NCBI RefSeq assembly: GCF_006716425.1
Contig: NZ_VFOZ01000001.1
Coordinates: 1,860,001-1,924,000, forward strand
Reading direction: 5' to 3'
Source of the DNA: Actinoallomurus bryophytorum
Lineage (GTDB): Bacteria; Actinomycetota; Actinomycetes; Streptosporangiales; Streptosporangiaceae
Length of the DNA: 64,000 nucleotides
Shown here: positions 9,143-17,546 of the stretch, piece after piece
How the letters are laid out: each line of letters begins with the position of its first letter
Position numbering within the stretch: the stretch's first letter is position 1
Translations under genes and position numbers: made by a program
Notes under the pieces: generated by a model
What the model was told of the DNA's origin: nothing
The model's database searches: none
Seen by the model: the letters and a program-made list of their open reading frames with translations, nothing else

Positions 9143-10012
9143 GTGAGCCGCAACAGCCGCAGGGCCGCTGCCATCGCCGTGGCCGGCGTGTTCGCCGTCG
9201 CCCCGCTGGTGTCCGCTTGCGCGGCCGGGCAGCATCCGCAGAGCGCGCTGCCGACCCAGCTGAACGAGGGCGTCAACGCCTCCGCGCATCTGGTCGACAT
9301 CCGCAACGCGTTCCTGCTGGGCCCCGCGTCCGGGCAGAAACTCGCCGCGGGCGACTCGGTGCCGCTCTACGCGTGGTTCGTCAACAACGCCGCCTCGCCC
9401 GACCGCCTCGTCGCCGTCGAGGCGCCCGGCGTGGCCCAGTCGGTCGAGATCGCCGGCGGAGCGGTCGACCTGCCGCCGAGCAGGCTGATCACCACGGTCC
9501 AGCCTCCCGCGCCGCCACAGGCCCCCGGCACGGCTCCGAGCGTCACGCCGACTCCCACGCCCACGAAGGCGAAGGGCCGTGCGGTCAAGCCCCGGCATAC
9601 GCCGGGTGCCGGCCAGTCCCCCAAGGCCACCACGGGTACGCCCACGCCCGGCGCCTCCGGCAGCAGCGCGCCCGCCACTCCGCCGGTCGCCCCGCCTCCG
9701 AGCCCGTCGACCTCGTCCAAGGTGATCCTCAAGGGCATCACGAAGGGTTACTCGGGCGGTGAGACGGTGCGGCTGACCCTGCACTTCCAGCAGGCGGGAA
9801 CGATCGCCCTGAACATCCCGGTGGTGCCGCGCAACGGCTACTACAGCACCTACTCGCCCGCACCGGCGGCGCCGGCGCCGTCCGCCACGCCGCCAGTGGC
9901 ACCGCCCGCGGCCGCGGACAAGAGCAAGACGCAGAAGAAGACCAGGACCCACAAGACCAAGACGCAGCACACCACGTCGAAAAAACGGCCCTCGGCCACG
10001 CCGACGGCCTGA
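9143..10012 (+). CDS. LpqE-like lipoprotein
   Basis: 289 aa. A signal peptide ends in the lipobox LVSAC, so the mature protein should be lipid-anchored on the outer face of the membrane. The conserved part (VDIRNAFLLGP, GDSVPLYAWFVNNA, then VRLTLHFQQAGTIALNIPVV) looks like a PCu(A)C/LpqE-type beta-sandwich. It is split by a Pro/Thr-rich insert of about 70 residues (about 125-195). The C-terminus is a Lys/Thr-rich tail (KSKTQKKTRTHKTKTQ). lpqE lies next to carD in M. tuberculosis, which supports the assignment. The metal-binding Met/His set of PCu(A)C is not evident, so copper binding is doubtful. Confidence 0.75.
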   Translation: MSRNSRRAAAIAVAGVFAVAPLVSACAAGQHPQSALPTQLNEGVNASAHLVDIRNAFLLGPASGQKLAAGDSVPLYAWFVNNAASPDRLVAVEAPGVAQSVEIAGGAVDLPPSRLITTVQPPAPPQAPGTAPSVTPTPTPTKAKGRAVKPRHTPGAGQSPKATTGTPTPGASGSSAPATPPVAPPPSPSTSSKVILKGITKGYSGGETVRLTLHFQQAGTIALNIPVVPRNGYYSTYSPAPAAPAPSATPPVAPPAAADKSKTQKKTRTHKTKTQHTTSKKRPSATPTA

Positions 10013-10022
10013 GACGGCGACT

Positions 10023-10059
10023 CCCGCCTCATGATCCCCGCGTGGGACCATGAGGCGGG
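10023..10059. terminator. Bidirectional hairpin between lpqE-like gene and regX3
   Basis: CCCGCCTCATG (10023-10033) pairs with CATGAGGCGGG (10049-10059); an inner TCCC/GGGA pairing extends the stem. It lies between two converging genes, without a U-run, as is usual for actinobacterial terminators. Confidence 0.75.
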
Positions 10060-10062
10060 CTG

Positions 10063-10749
10063 TCACTCGTCGGGCTCGAACTTGTAGCCGAGACCCCGCA
10101 CCGTGATGATGAAACGCGGTGTCGACGGGACCGGCTCGATCTTGGCCCGCAGACGCTTGATGTGGACGTCCAGGGTCTTGGTGTCCCCGACGTAGTCCGC
10201 GCCCCACACCCGGTCGATGAGCTGCATCCGGGTCAGCACCCGGCCTGCGTTGCGCAGCAGCACCTCCAGGAGTTCGAACTCCTTCAGCGGGAGCGGCACC
10301 TCGCGGCTCGAGACGGTCACGACATGGCGTTCGACGTCCATGCGCACCGGTCCGGCCTCAAGGGTGGGCGGGGCGAGCTCCTCGACGTCGCCGCGGCGCC
10401 GCAGCACCGCGCGGATACGGGCGACGAGCTCCCGTGAGGAGAACGGCTTGGTGACGTAGTCGTCCGCGCCCAGCTCGAGGCCGACGACCTTGTCGACCTC
10501 GCTGTCCTTGGCGGTCAGCATGATGACGGGGACGTTGGACTTGGTGCGCAGCTCCCTGCACACCTCTGTGCCGGGCAGCCCGGGCAGCATCAGGTCGAGC
10601 AGGACGAGGTCGGCACCGGCGCGGTCGAACGATTCGAGGGCATCCGGTCCGGTCGCCGCGACGGCGACCTCGAAGCCCTCTTTCCGCAACATGTACGACA
10701 GCGCGTCGCTGAACGACTCCTCGTCTTCCACGACGAGCACTCGGGTCAC
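10063..10749 (-). CDS. regX3: Phosphate-responsive response regulator RegX3/PhoP
   Basis: 228 aa OmpR-family regulator. The receiver domain has the acidic pocket at Glu8/Asp9, phospho-acceptor Asp52 (LVLLDLMLPG), Thr79 and Lys101 (YVTKPF). The winged-helix DNA-binding domain ends in DVHIKRLRAKIEP and ITVRGLGYKF. The pairing with SenX3 and divergent phoU identifies the phosphate-starvation system (RegX3 in mycobacteria, PhoP in Streptomyces). GTG 10749 shares its G with the TAG stop of the kinase gene, so translation is coupled. Confidence 0.93.
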   Translation of the reverse strand: MTRVLVVEDEESFSDALSYMLRKEGFEVAVAATGPDALESFDRAGADLVLLDLMLPGLPGTEVCRELRTKSNVPVIMLTAKDSEVDKVVGLELGADDYVTKPFSSRELVARIRAVLRRRGDVEELAPPTLEAGPVRMDVERHVVTVSSREVPLPLKEFELLEVLLRNAGRVLTRMQLIDRVWGADYVGDTKTLDVHIKRLRAKIEPVPSTPRFIITVRGLGYKFEPDE

Positions 10750-11927
10750 TAGGGGGCCTCCCGTACGGTGGCTTGATCGATCTGTTCCTTCGCGGATGCG
10801 GAGGTGGTCAACAGGGGCAGGCGGATGGTGAACGTCGATCCGGAGCCTTCTTTGCTCCAGACGTTGACCTCGCCCCGGTGCCGGGTCGCGGCGTGCTTGA
10901 CGATGGCGAGTCCGAGACCGGTGCCACCGGTCTGCCGGGAACGCGCCGGGTCGACCCGGTAGAAACGTTCGAAGATGCGTTGCAGGTCGGCCTCGGGGAT
11001 CCCGATGCCCTGGTCGGTCACGCTGATCTCCGCGTGCCGCTCGTCGGCCAGCCGGGTGCAGACGACCACCCTGGTGTGCTCGGGACTGTAGGCGATCGCG
11101 TTGTCGATGAAGTTGCGCACCGCGGTGATCAGGAGCTCCTCCTCGCCGTGCACCTTGAGACCCTCGCGGCCGCCGATGGCAAGGGTGATCTCCTTGGGCT
11201 CGGCCTTGAGCCGGCAGCGGTCCACCGCGTCGTGCACGACGTCGTCGAGCGAGACGACCTTGGGCTCGGCGACCGGCTCTCCGCCCTGCAGCCGGGAGAG
11301 CGTGATCAGGTCCTGGACGACATTGGTGAGGCGGACCGACTCGTGCTGCATGCGCTTGGCGAAGCGGCGCACGGCCTCGGGGTCGTCGGCGGCGTCCTCG
11401 ATCGTCTCGGACAGGAGCGACAGGGCGCCCACCGGGGTCTTGAGCTCGTGGCTGACGTTCGCCACGAAGTCGCGGCGGATCGCGTCGACCCGGCGGAGCT
11501 CGGTCAGGTCCTCGGCCAGTACGAGGACGAGGCCGTGTGAACCCATGGGCGCGACGCGTACCGCGAACCAGCGGCCCTCGCGGCGCCCGTGGATGACCTC
11601 GATCTCCTCTTCGCGGATCTCGCCGTCGCGGCGTACGAGGCGCGCCATGGCCAGCAGCCGGTCGATCACCAGGCGATCGCCGCTGACGATGCCGAAGGCG
11701 CGCGCGGCCGAACTGGCCCGCAGGACGCGGTCGTCGCTGTCGATCACGACCGCGGACGAGCGCAGAACGCTGAGCACAGAGGCAACGCCGGTCGGCAGAC
11801 CGGCGGCCTGAGGGATGGCCGGAGCGGGGCGCTGGGCACGTTCGCTGGCCCGTACGGCCAATGCGGTCACCAGACCGGTCACCAGCCCTGCGGCGCCTGC
11901 CAGAGTCGCGACAACCTCCACATCCAC
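10749..11927 (-). CDS. senX3: Phosphate-sensing sensor histidine kinase SenX3/PhoR
   Basis: 392 aa. One N-terminal membrane helix (about residues 5-25) is followed by a PAS-like domain (about 50-145), a HisKA dimerisation domain with phospho-acceptor His160 in FVANVSHELKTPVG, and a HATPase domain with N box NFIDNAIAYSP and G boxes GIPEADLQRIFERF and TGGTGLGLAIVKHA. The single-helix-plus-PAS layout is typical of SenX3. It is thought to signal through the Pst transporter and PhoU, encoded divergently. Start GTG 11927. The region upstream carries the PHO-box-like repeats. Confidence 0.93.
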   Translation of the reverse strand: MDVEVVATLAGAAGLVTGLVTALAVRASERAQRPAPAIPQAAGLPTGVASVLSVLRSSAVVIDSDDRVLRASSAARAFGIVSGDRLVIDRLLAMARLVRRDGEIREEEIEVIHGRREGRWFAVRVAPMGSHGLVLVLAEDLTELRRVDAIRRDFVANVSHELKTPVGALSLLSETIEDAADDPEAVRRFAKRMQHESVRLTNVVQDLITLSRLQGGEPVAEPKVVSLDDVVHDAVDRCRLKAEPKEITLAIGGREGLKVHGEEELLITAVRNFIDNAIAYSPEHTRVVVCTRLADERHAEISVTDQGIGIPEADLQRIFERFYRVDPARSRQTGGTGLGLAIVKHAATRHRGEVNVWSKEGSGSTFTIRLPLLTTSASAKEQIDQATVREAP

Positions 11928-11989
11928 ATCTTGGATCGTAGGCTGGACTCTGACCAGGTCTGTTCCCCTATGCGCTTACCCGCAAGTAC

Positions 11990-12033
11990 GTTCGTGCAAA
12001 GTTAACCTGCACCTACACAACCGTTCATGGCGG
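11990..12033 (+). promoter_or_regulatory. PHO-box-like 11-bp direct repeats
   Basis: Consecutive 11-bp units: GTTCGTGCAAA (11990-12000), GTTAACCTGCA (12001-12011), a degenerate unit CCTACACAACC (12012-12022) and GTTCATGGCGG (12023-12033). Three of the four begin GTTnRY as in the PhoP/RegX3 direct-repeat unit GTTCACC. The array lies centrally in the 164-bp region between senX3 and phoU, where autoregulation is known in Streptomyces. Confidence 0.7.
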
Positions 12034-12091
12034 GCGACAATCCTGCTAAACGGATAAAAGTGTCCACTGAGTGCCTAACTGAAGGATTCGA

Positions 12092-12757
12092 ATGCGCGAC
12101 GCCTACCATGAGGAGCTCGACGGACTCTCCGACAAGCTCGTGGAGATGACGCGGCTGGTGCGGTCGGCGATGGCCCGGGCCAGCACCGCCCTGCTCGACG
12201 CCGACCTCCGCCTCGCCGAAGAAGTGATCGGCGCTGACGACCAGGTCAACAAGCTGGAGACGGAGATCGAGCAGACCGTCTTCGACCTGATGGCCCGCCA
12301 GCAGCCCGTCGCCAACGACCTGCGCACTCTCATCACCGCCATGCGCATGAGCGGTGACCTCGAGCGCATGGGCGATCTCGCCGTCCACCTCGCCAAGACG
12401 GCGCGGCGGCGCCACCCGGAGTCGGCCATCCCGCCGGAACTCCACGCGACCGTCCTGGAGATGGGCCAGATCGCCGAACGCATGATCGCCAAGGCGGGCA
12501 GCGTGATCGCCTCACAGGACGTCCAGATGGGTCTCGAACTGGACGTCGACGACGACCAGATGGACCGGCTGCACCGCAAGCTGTTCGACGCGCTGCTGTC
12601 GCCGAAGTGGGGCCATGGGGTGGAGCCGGCCGTGGACATCTCCCTGGCCGGCCGCTACTTCGAGCGTTTCGCCGACCACGCGGTACACGTCGCGGAGAAC
12701 GTCGTGTACCTGGTCACCGGCCAGCACCCCGAAGAGATCGGCGAGGTCGCGCTCTGA
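12092..12757 (+). CDS. phoU: Phosphate signalling regulator PhoU
   Basis: 221 aa, two repeated three-helix PhoU bundles with the metal-binding E/D-x-x-x-D pattern (VIGADDQVNKLE and DVDDDQMDRLHRK). PhoU couples the phosphate transporter to the SenX3-type kinase and represses the Pho regulon when phosphate is abundant. ATG 12092 has GAAGG 6 bases upstream. It is divergent from senX3-regX3 and followed by a strong terminator at 12775. No pst transport genes lie in the window. Confidence 0.95.
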   Translation: MRDAYHEELDGLSDKLVEMTRLVRSAMARASTALLDADLRLAEEVIGADDQVNKLETEIEQTVFDLMARQQPVANDLRTLITAMRMSGDLERMGDLAVHLAKTARRRHPESAIPPELHATVLEMGQIAERMIAKAGSVIASQDVQMGLELDVDDDQMDRLHRKLFDALLSPKWGHGVEPAVDISLAGRYFERFADHAVHVAENVVYLVTGQHPEEIGEVAL

Positions 12758-12774
12758 CGCGTCCCCAGGACGAG

Positions 12775-12802
12775 GAAGCCCCGGCGGTCGCGCCGGGGCT
12801 TC
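12775..12802 (+). terminator. Terminator of phoU
   Basis: Perfect 12-bp stem GAAGCCCCGGCG (12775-12786) / CGCCGGGGCTTC (12791-12802) with a 4-base loop, followed by TTTGGTTT. It lies 17 bases after the phoU stop and is a typical intrinsic terminator. Confidence 0.9.
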
Positions 12803-12874
12803 TTTGGTTTCAGCGGTGATGCCGGCGCGACCGTCAGGCGGAATCGGCCGGTACCTGATCACTCGACCACGAGC

Positions 12875-12913
12875 GGCCCCCTTGCCTGCGGCGGAAACGC
12901 AGGCAAGGGGGCC
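12875..12913 (-). terminator. Terminator of gpmA
   Basis: Perfect 16-bp stem GGCCCCCTTGCCTGCG (12875-12890) / CGCAGGCAAGGGGGCC (12898-12913), 7-base loop. It lies 15 bases beyond the gpmA stop and may serve both directions. Confidence 0.88.
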
Positions 12914-12928
12914 TTTCCATGATCGGTC

Positions 12929-13675
12929 CTACTTCTTGCCCTGGTTCTTGACGGCCTCGATGGACGCCTTCGCGGCCTCCGGGTCGAGGTACTCGCCGCC
13001 CTTCTTCAGCGGCTCGAAGTTGTCGTCCAGCTCGTACAGCAGCGGGATTCCGGTCGGGATGTTCAGCCCCGCGATGTCGTCGTCGGAGATGCCGTCGAGA
13101 TGCTTGACGAGCGCGCGCAGGGAGTTGCCGTGCGCGGCGACCAGGACGGTGTTGCCCGCCGCGAGATCCGGCACGATCGCGTCGTACCAGTACGGCAGCA
13201 TCCGGTCGACCACGTCCGCGAGGCACTCGGTGCGCGGGACGATCTCCGGCGGCAGCAGCGCGTAGCGCGGGTCGTCGACCTGCGACAGCGGGTCGTCGTC
13301 GGCGATCGGCGGCGGCGGGGTGTCATAGGAGCGGCGCCAGGTCATGAACTGCTCCTCGCCGTACTCCTCGCGAGTCTGCGCCTTGTTCTTGCCCTGCAGC
13401 GCACCGTAGTGCCGCTCGTTGAGCCGCCACGAACGGCGTACGGGGATCCACAGCTGCTCGGCCGCGTCGAGCGCGATGTTGGCCGTGCGGATCGCGCGCT
13501 TGAGCAGGGAGGTGTGCACGACGTCGAGCCGCAGGTCGGCGTCGAGCAGGAGGTCGCCGCCGGCGACCGCCTCCTCCTCCCCCTTTTCGGAAAGGTCGAC
13601 GTCAACCCAGCCGGTGAACAGCCCTTCGGCGTTCCAGACGCTCTCTCCGTGCCGGAGAAGTACCAATGTCGCCAT
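12929..13675 (-). CDS. gpmA: 2,3-bisphosphoglycerate-dependent phosphoglycerate mutase
   Basis: 248 aa glycolytic mutase interconverting 3- and 2-phosphoglycerate. The phospho-histidine motif [10 protein letters not shown] has catalytic His9; [29 protein letters not shown] and the second catalytic His in [17 protein letters not shown] complete the dPGM signature. ATG 13675 ([10 protein letters not shown]) matches the family N-terminus; the frame stays open upstream to 13705 with no support. In M. tuberculosis gpm1 is adjacent to senX3-regX3; here phoU sits between them. Confidence 0.96.
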   Translation of the reverse strand: MATLVLLRHGESVWNAEGLFTGWVDVDLSEKGEEEAVAGGDLLLDADLRLDVVHTSLLKRAIRTANIALDAAEQLWIPVRRSWRLNERHYGALQGKNKAQTREEYGEEQFMTWRRSYDTPPPPIADDDPLSQVDDPRYALLPPEIVPRTECLADVVDRMLPYWYDAIVPDLAAGNTVLVAAHGNSLRALVKHLDGISDDDIAGLNIPTGIPLLYELDDNFEPLKKGGEYLDPEAAKASIEAVKNQGKK

Positions 13676-13781
13676 AGCCAGCGAGCCTACTGGGTCCCAT
13701 AACACCCCAAAGCGGCGATACCCGGGTCAGAACGATGCGGCTGACACAATGGGCGCTCTGGACGATCCGGAGGGGCGCCCC

Positions 13782-14621
13782 ATGCAGACCGGCCGGCCCA
13801 GCATCACCGCTCTCGGTGTCGCCGCAGCACGCGCGGCGCACCAGGAGATCGAGGACGGTCGCGTGTTCAGCGACCCGCTCGCGGCTCGCATCCTCGGCCC
13901 GGACGCCGGCGACCCGGCCTTCGAGACGTCCTTCGACGCCGCGAACGAGATGGCCCGGCTGGTCGTGACCGCTCGTGCCCGCTACGCCGAGGAGGCCCTG
14001 GCGGCGGCGGTGTCGCGCGGAGTGCGCCAGGTGGTCATCCTCGGGGCCGGCCTGGACACCTTCGCCTACCGCAGCCCGTACGGACCTGCGGGGCCGCGGG
14101 TGTTCGAGGTGGACTTTCCCGCCACCCAGGAGTGGAAGCGCGAGCGCCTGGCCGCCGCCGGGATCGCGGAGCCGCCATCGCTGACCTTCGCCCCGATCGA
14201 CTTCGAGCGGTCGAGCCTGGCCGGGGGCCTGGCCGAGGCGGGGTTCGACGCCGACCGCCCGGCGTTCTTCGTGTGGGCCGGCGTGGTGCCCTACCTCACG
14301 CCCCAGGCGGTGCTCGGGACGCTCGCCTTCATCGCCGCCCTCCCCCGAGGTTCCGGGGTCGTCTTCGACTACCTCGATCCACCGGACACGCTGGCACCGC
14401 CCTTCCGCGCCGCGCACGAGGCCCGCGCCGCCTGGACCGCCGCGAACGGCGAGCCCCTTCTCAGCCACTTCGCCGCCGAGGATCTTGTCGCGCAGCTACG
14501 TGACCTGGGCTTCCGCGATATCGAGAACCTCGACTACCACGACGTCTGCACGCGGTACGAGAGCGGCATGGCCACCCCGCCACCGGGAGCGGGCGCCCAC
14601 GTCATCGCCGCGACGATCTAG
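13782..14621 (+). CDS. SAM-dependent methyltransferase, TIGR00027/LCMT-like
   Basis: 279 aa class I methyltransferase of the leucine carboxyl methyltransferase-like TIGR00027 group. N-terminal QTGRPSITALGVAAARAAH is typical, followed by motif I VILGAGLDTFAYR and FEVDFPATQEWKRERL. The substrate is unknown; this family is expanded in mycobacteria and streptomycetes. ATG 13782 has GGAGGGG 8 bases upstream. An in-frame ATG at 13749 is less well placed. It converges on the DUF574 methyltransferase and interrupts the usual gpm-mshA synteny. Confidence 0.88.
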   Translation: MQTGRPSITALGVAAARAAHQEIEDGRVFSDPLAARILGPDAGDPAFETSFDAANEMARLVVTARARYAEEALAAAVSRGVRQVVILGAGLDTFAYRSPYGPAGPRVFEVDFPATQEWKRERLAAAGIAEPPSLTFAPIDFERSSLAGGLAEAGFDADRPAFFVWAGVVPYLTPQAVLGTLAFIAALPRGSGVVFDYLDPPDTLAPPFRAAHEARAAWTAANGEPLLSHFAAEDLVAQLRDLGFRDIENLDYHDVCTRYESGMATPPPGAGAHVIAATI

Positions 14622-14661
14622 GTGCACCGACCCGCGCGGGAGGTGGGTCAGCCGGTCCGGC

Positions 14662-15462
14662 TCAGTTCTTCCGGCCGACGCCTGCGAGGAAGTAGGGGCG
14701 CCGGTACTTTTCGGCGATCCGCCTGGTCTCCTCTGAGTCCGGGCGCCATTGCGCAACGTTGACCAGGCCGGGTTCGGCGAGTTCGAGGTCGCCGAAGAAC
14801 CCCGCGATACGGTCCGGGCTGCGGGCCACGATCGGGGTCGTGGAGTGCTTGTAGACCTCGGTGACGCCGGGGACCGACCGGGGCAGCGCCTCGCCGCAGA
14901 CGTGGCTGAGCACGAGGTGGCCGCCGGCCGGCAGGGCTTCGCGGAAGCGTGCCACGATCGACTCCGGGTCGTCATCGTCCTGGAGGAAGTGCACGATGGC
15001 CACCAGGAGGATCGCGATCGGCGCGTCGAAGTCGAGCCGCTGCCGCACCTCGTGGCTGTCCAGGATCTCCTTCGGGGAACGCAGGTCCGCGTGGACGATG
15101 TGGACGTTCTCCGCCCCGCCCAGGATGGCCCGGCCATGGGCGAGCACCACCGGGTCGTTGTCGACGTAGACCACGCGGGAGTCCGGGGCGGCGTCCTGCG
15201 CCACCTCGTGGACGTTGCTCTGCGTCGGCAGGCCGGTCCCGACGTCAAGGAACTGGCGGACTCCCGCCTTGGCGAGGTAACGGACGGCGCGGCCCATGAA
15301 CGCGCGGTTCTGCCGGGCGGCGAGACGGATCTGCGGCGCGAACTCCAGGGCCTTCTCGGCCGCGTCGCGGTCGGAGGCGAAGTTGTCCTTGCCGCCGAGG
15401 TAGTAGTCATACATCCGGGCCGCGTTGGGGGTGTGAAGGTCGACCTCTTCCGGGTCTTCCAT
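14662..15462 (-). CDS. DUF574-type SAM-dependent methyltransferase
   Basis: 266 aa of the Methyltransf_19 (DUF574) family, abundant in actinomycetes. Signature stretches are PNAARMYDYYLGGKDNFASD, FLDVGTGLPTQSNVHEVAQ (SAM-binding motif I) and VVYVDNDPVVLAHGRAIL. Members are often linked to regulatory conservons or natural-product clusters, but their substrates are mostly unknown. Start ATG 15462, preceded by a GGAGGGAC site. No biosynthetic cluster surrounds it. Confidence 0.9.
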   Translation of the reverse strand: MEDPEEVDLHTPNAARMYDYYLGGKDNFASDRDAAEKALEFAPQIRLAARQNRAFMGRAVRYLAKAGVRQFLDVGTGLPTQSNVHEVAQDAAPDSRVVYVDNDPVVLAHGRAILGGAENVHIVHADLRSPKEILDSHEVRQRLDFDAPIAILLVAIVHFLQDDDDPESIVARFREALPAGGHLVLSHVCGEALPRSVPGVTEVYKHSTTPIVARSPDRIAGFFGDLELAEPGLVNVAQWRPDSEETRRIAEKYRRPYFLAGVGRKN

Positions 15463-15585
15463 GACGTCCCTCCGTCCGATCCCGCGCTTTCCGGACAGAG
15501 CTTAACTAGACGAGGCGACTCAGAGTTACGGAATCACCGCAAAACTAGAATCTGTTCCTATTTGGCCAGAATGAGCGGCATCGCC

Positions 15586-16125
15586 TCATTCCTTTGCATC
15601 TGGGAGGATCCGGGCGAACGGCTGGAGGTTGGCGAGGCTCTCACCGCGCTTGACCCGCCAGTCCCACTCCCGCTGGATCGAGCCGGCGAATCCGAGCTCC
15701 AGCGCACGGTCGAAGTTGTCGTCGGAGTAGGTGAGCACGCAGCCGAGGATGCGGTCGATCTCCTCCGGCGTGACCGCCGACAGCGGCAGCCGCCCGACGA
15801 GGTAGACGTCGCCGATCGGGTCGAGGGCGAACGCCACGCCGTACATGCCGCCGTTCTTGCTGAGCAGATGACGGTAGAACTCCGCGTGGTTCTCGTCCGG
15901 CTGACGGCAGAAGAACGCCTCGACGTGCAGGCTGTGCTCCCCGGCGACGAGCCAGGTCATCGTGGCCAGCTTGTGCTGTCCGGGGAGCTTGACCAGGTAC
16001 GCCCCGGCGCGCGGCCGTTCGTACTCCAGTCCCTGGTCCTCCAGGATCACCTTGAGCGCCTCGTCCGGATCGGCCTCCGAAGCGGCGTCCAGGCCGGCGT
16101 CCGAACGGCCGGAATCCTCGCTCAT
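15586..16125 (-). CDS. YbjN domain protein
   Basis: 179 aa with a YbjN fold (type III chaperone-like): LVKLPGQHKLATMTWLVAGE, SLHVEAFFCRQPDENHAEFY and GDVYLVGRLPLSAVTPEEID. The gene is conserved immediately downstream of mshA in mycobacteria (Rv0487 next to Rv0486). ATG 16125 has AGGAG 5 bases upstream. The function is unknown; E. coli YbjN affects stress and motility. It lies 46 bases after mshA and is probably in its operon. Confidence 0.88.
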   Translation of the reverse strand: MSEDSGRSDAGLDAASEADPDEALKVILEDQGLEYERPRAGAYLVKLPGQHKLATMTWLVAGEHSLHVEAFFCRQPDENHAEFYRHLLSKNGGMYGVAFALDPIGDVYLVGRLPLSAVTPEEIDRILGCVLTYSDDNFDRALELGFAGSIQREWDWRVKRGESLANLQPFARILPDAKE

Positions 16126-16171
16126 AACGGCTCCTCAGGTCGGCGGGAAAGGGCACCATCATGTCGCGGGT

Positions 16172-17455
16172 TCACGCCGAGGCGGCCATCGCCCGCTCTC
16201 CTACGGCCTTGGCGTAGATCTCCAGGAGCCGGTCGGCCGTCGCCTCCCAGCCGAACGCCGCGCCGTGCCTCGCCGCCTCCGCCGACATCCGGCGCAGCCG
16301 GCGCGGGGCGTCGAGCAGGTCGAGCAGCACGCGCGCGTAGTCGGCCGGCTCGTGCCCCCGCACGAGTACGCCGGAGACGCCGTCACGTACGGCCGTCTTC
16401 AGACCGCCGACCGCCGCGGCGACCACCGGGGTGCCGCACGCCTGTGACTCGACCGCCACCAGCCCGAAGGACTCGCTGTGCGACGGGACGACCGTGATGT
16501 CCGCCGCGCGGTACCAGTCGGCCAGCTCGGACTGCGGACACGGCGGCTCGAAGCGCACCATGTCTGCTACCCCCAGCCGCGCCGCGAGCTCGACGAGCTC
16601 ACGCGGACGGGAACGGCCCGAGCCGCTGGGCCCGCCCACGACGGCGACCAGCAGCCGGTCGCGCAGCCGTGGCTCGCGCTCCACCATCGCCGCGGTGGCG
16701 CGGATCAGCACGTCGGGTGCCTTCAACGGCTGGATGCGGCCGACGAACAGCAGCACCGACCGGTCCGGCGGCAGCCCGAGGCGGCGACGTGCCTCCACGT
16801 GCGACGGCTTCGCCTCACCCGGAGCCTCCGGGGTGAACGTCGTCAGGTCGACACCCGGCAGAACCGTCTCCACCTGCTGCGGATCCGCGTCGTACAGCGT
16901 GCGGAGCTGGCTCGCCTCATCCGCGGTGTTCGCGATGAGACGGTCGGCGCTGTCCACGACCCGCTGCTCACCCAGTACGCGGCCGAGTGGCTCGGGTGTG
17001 TCGCCGTCGGCGAGCGCGGCGTTCTTGACCTTCGCGAGCGTGTGCATCGAGTGGACGAGCGGGACGCCCCAGCGCATCCGCGCGGCATGGCCGGCCTGCC
17101 CCGACAGCCAGTAGTGCGAATGGATCAGGTCGTAGTGGCCCGGCTCGTGTGCGGCCTCGGTGCGCAACAGTCCCGAGGTGAAGGCGCACATCTGGTTCGG
17201 TAGTTCGGACTTGTCCAGTTCCTCCAATGGTCCCGCCGAGACGTGCCGGACGAGCACCCCCGGTGCGAGTTCGGCCACCGGCGGGAGCGTGCGCGAGGTC
17301 GCCCGCGTGAACAGGTCGACCTCGATCCCGCGCTCCGCCATTCGCTTGGCGACCTCGACGATGTAGACGTTCATTCCCCCGGCATCCCCCGTCCCCGGCT
17401 GGTCCAGGGGCGAGGTATGGACGCTGATCGTCGCCACCCGGGCAAGACGTGACAC
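16172..17455 (-). CDS. mshA: D-inositol-3-phosphate glycosyltransferase MshA
   Basis: First committed enzyme of mycothiol synthesis, transferring GlcNAc from UDP-GlcNAc to 1L-inositol-1-phosphate. About 427 aa GT-B fold: [20 protein letters not shown] at the N-terminus, [27 protein letters not shown], and the GT4 E-x7-E motif in [23 protein letters not shown] 17455 is chosen because GGAGG lies 8 bases upstream; GTGs at 17461 and 17464 overlap the ribosome site. It is divergent from the SDR gene across 91 bp and followed by ybjN. Confidence 0.95.
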   Translation of the reverse strand: MSRLARVATISVHTSPLDQPGTGDAGGMNVYIVEVAKRMAERGIEVDLFTRATSRTLPPVAELAPGVLVRHVSAGPLEELDKSELPNQMCAFTSGLLRTEAAHEPGHYDLIHSHYWLSGQAGHAARMRWGVPLVHSMHTLAKVKNAALADGDTPEPLGRVLGEQRVVDSADRLIANTADEASQLRTLYDADPQQVETVLPGVDLTTFTPEAPGEAKPSHVEARRRLGLPPDRSVLLFVGRIQPLKAPDVLIRATAAMVEREPRLRDRLLVAVVGGPSGSGRSRPRELVELAARLGVADMVRFEPPCPQSELADWYRAADITVVPSHSESFGLVAVESQACGTPVVAAAVGGLKTAVRDGVSGVLVRGHEPADYARVLLDLLDAPRRLRRMSAEAARHGAAFGWEATADRLLEIYAKAVGERAMAASA

Positions 17456-17546
17456 GGACACCACCTCCGATAGGAGAACCTACCGACCACAACGTGACAT
17501 TCCCGTCACCGGATCTCCCCGGTCGGCCGTCGGCCAAACGGCTGCG

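Noticed and set aside
14749-16497. 582-codon plus-strand frame covering DUF574, ybjN and part of mshA
   Set aside because: It crosses three recognised minus-strand genes and encodes a low-information Arg/Val/Gly-rich product.
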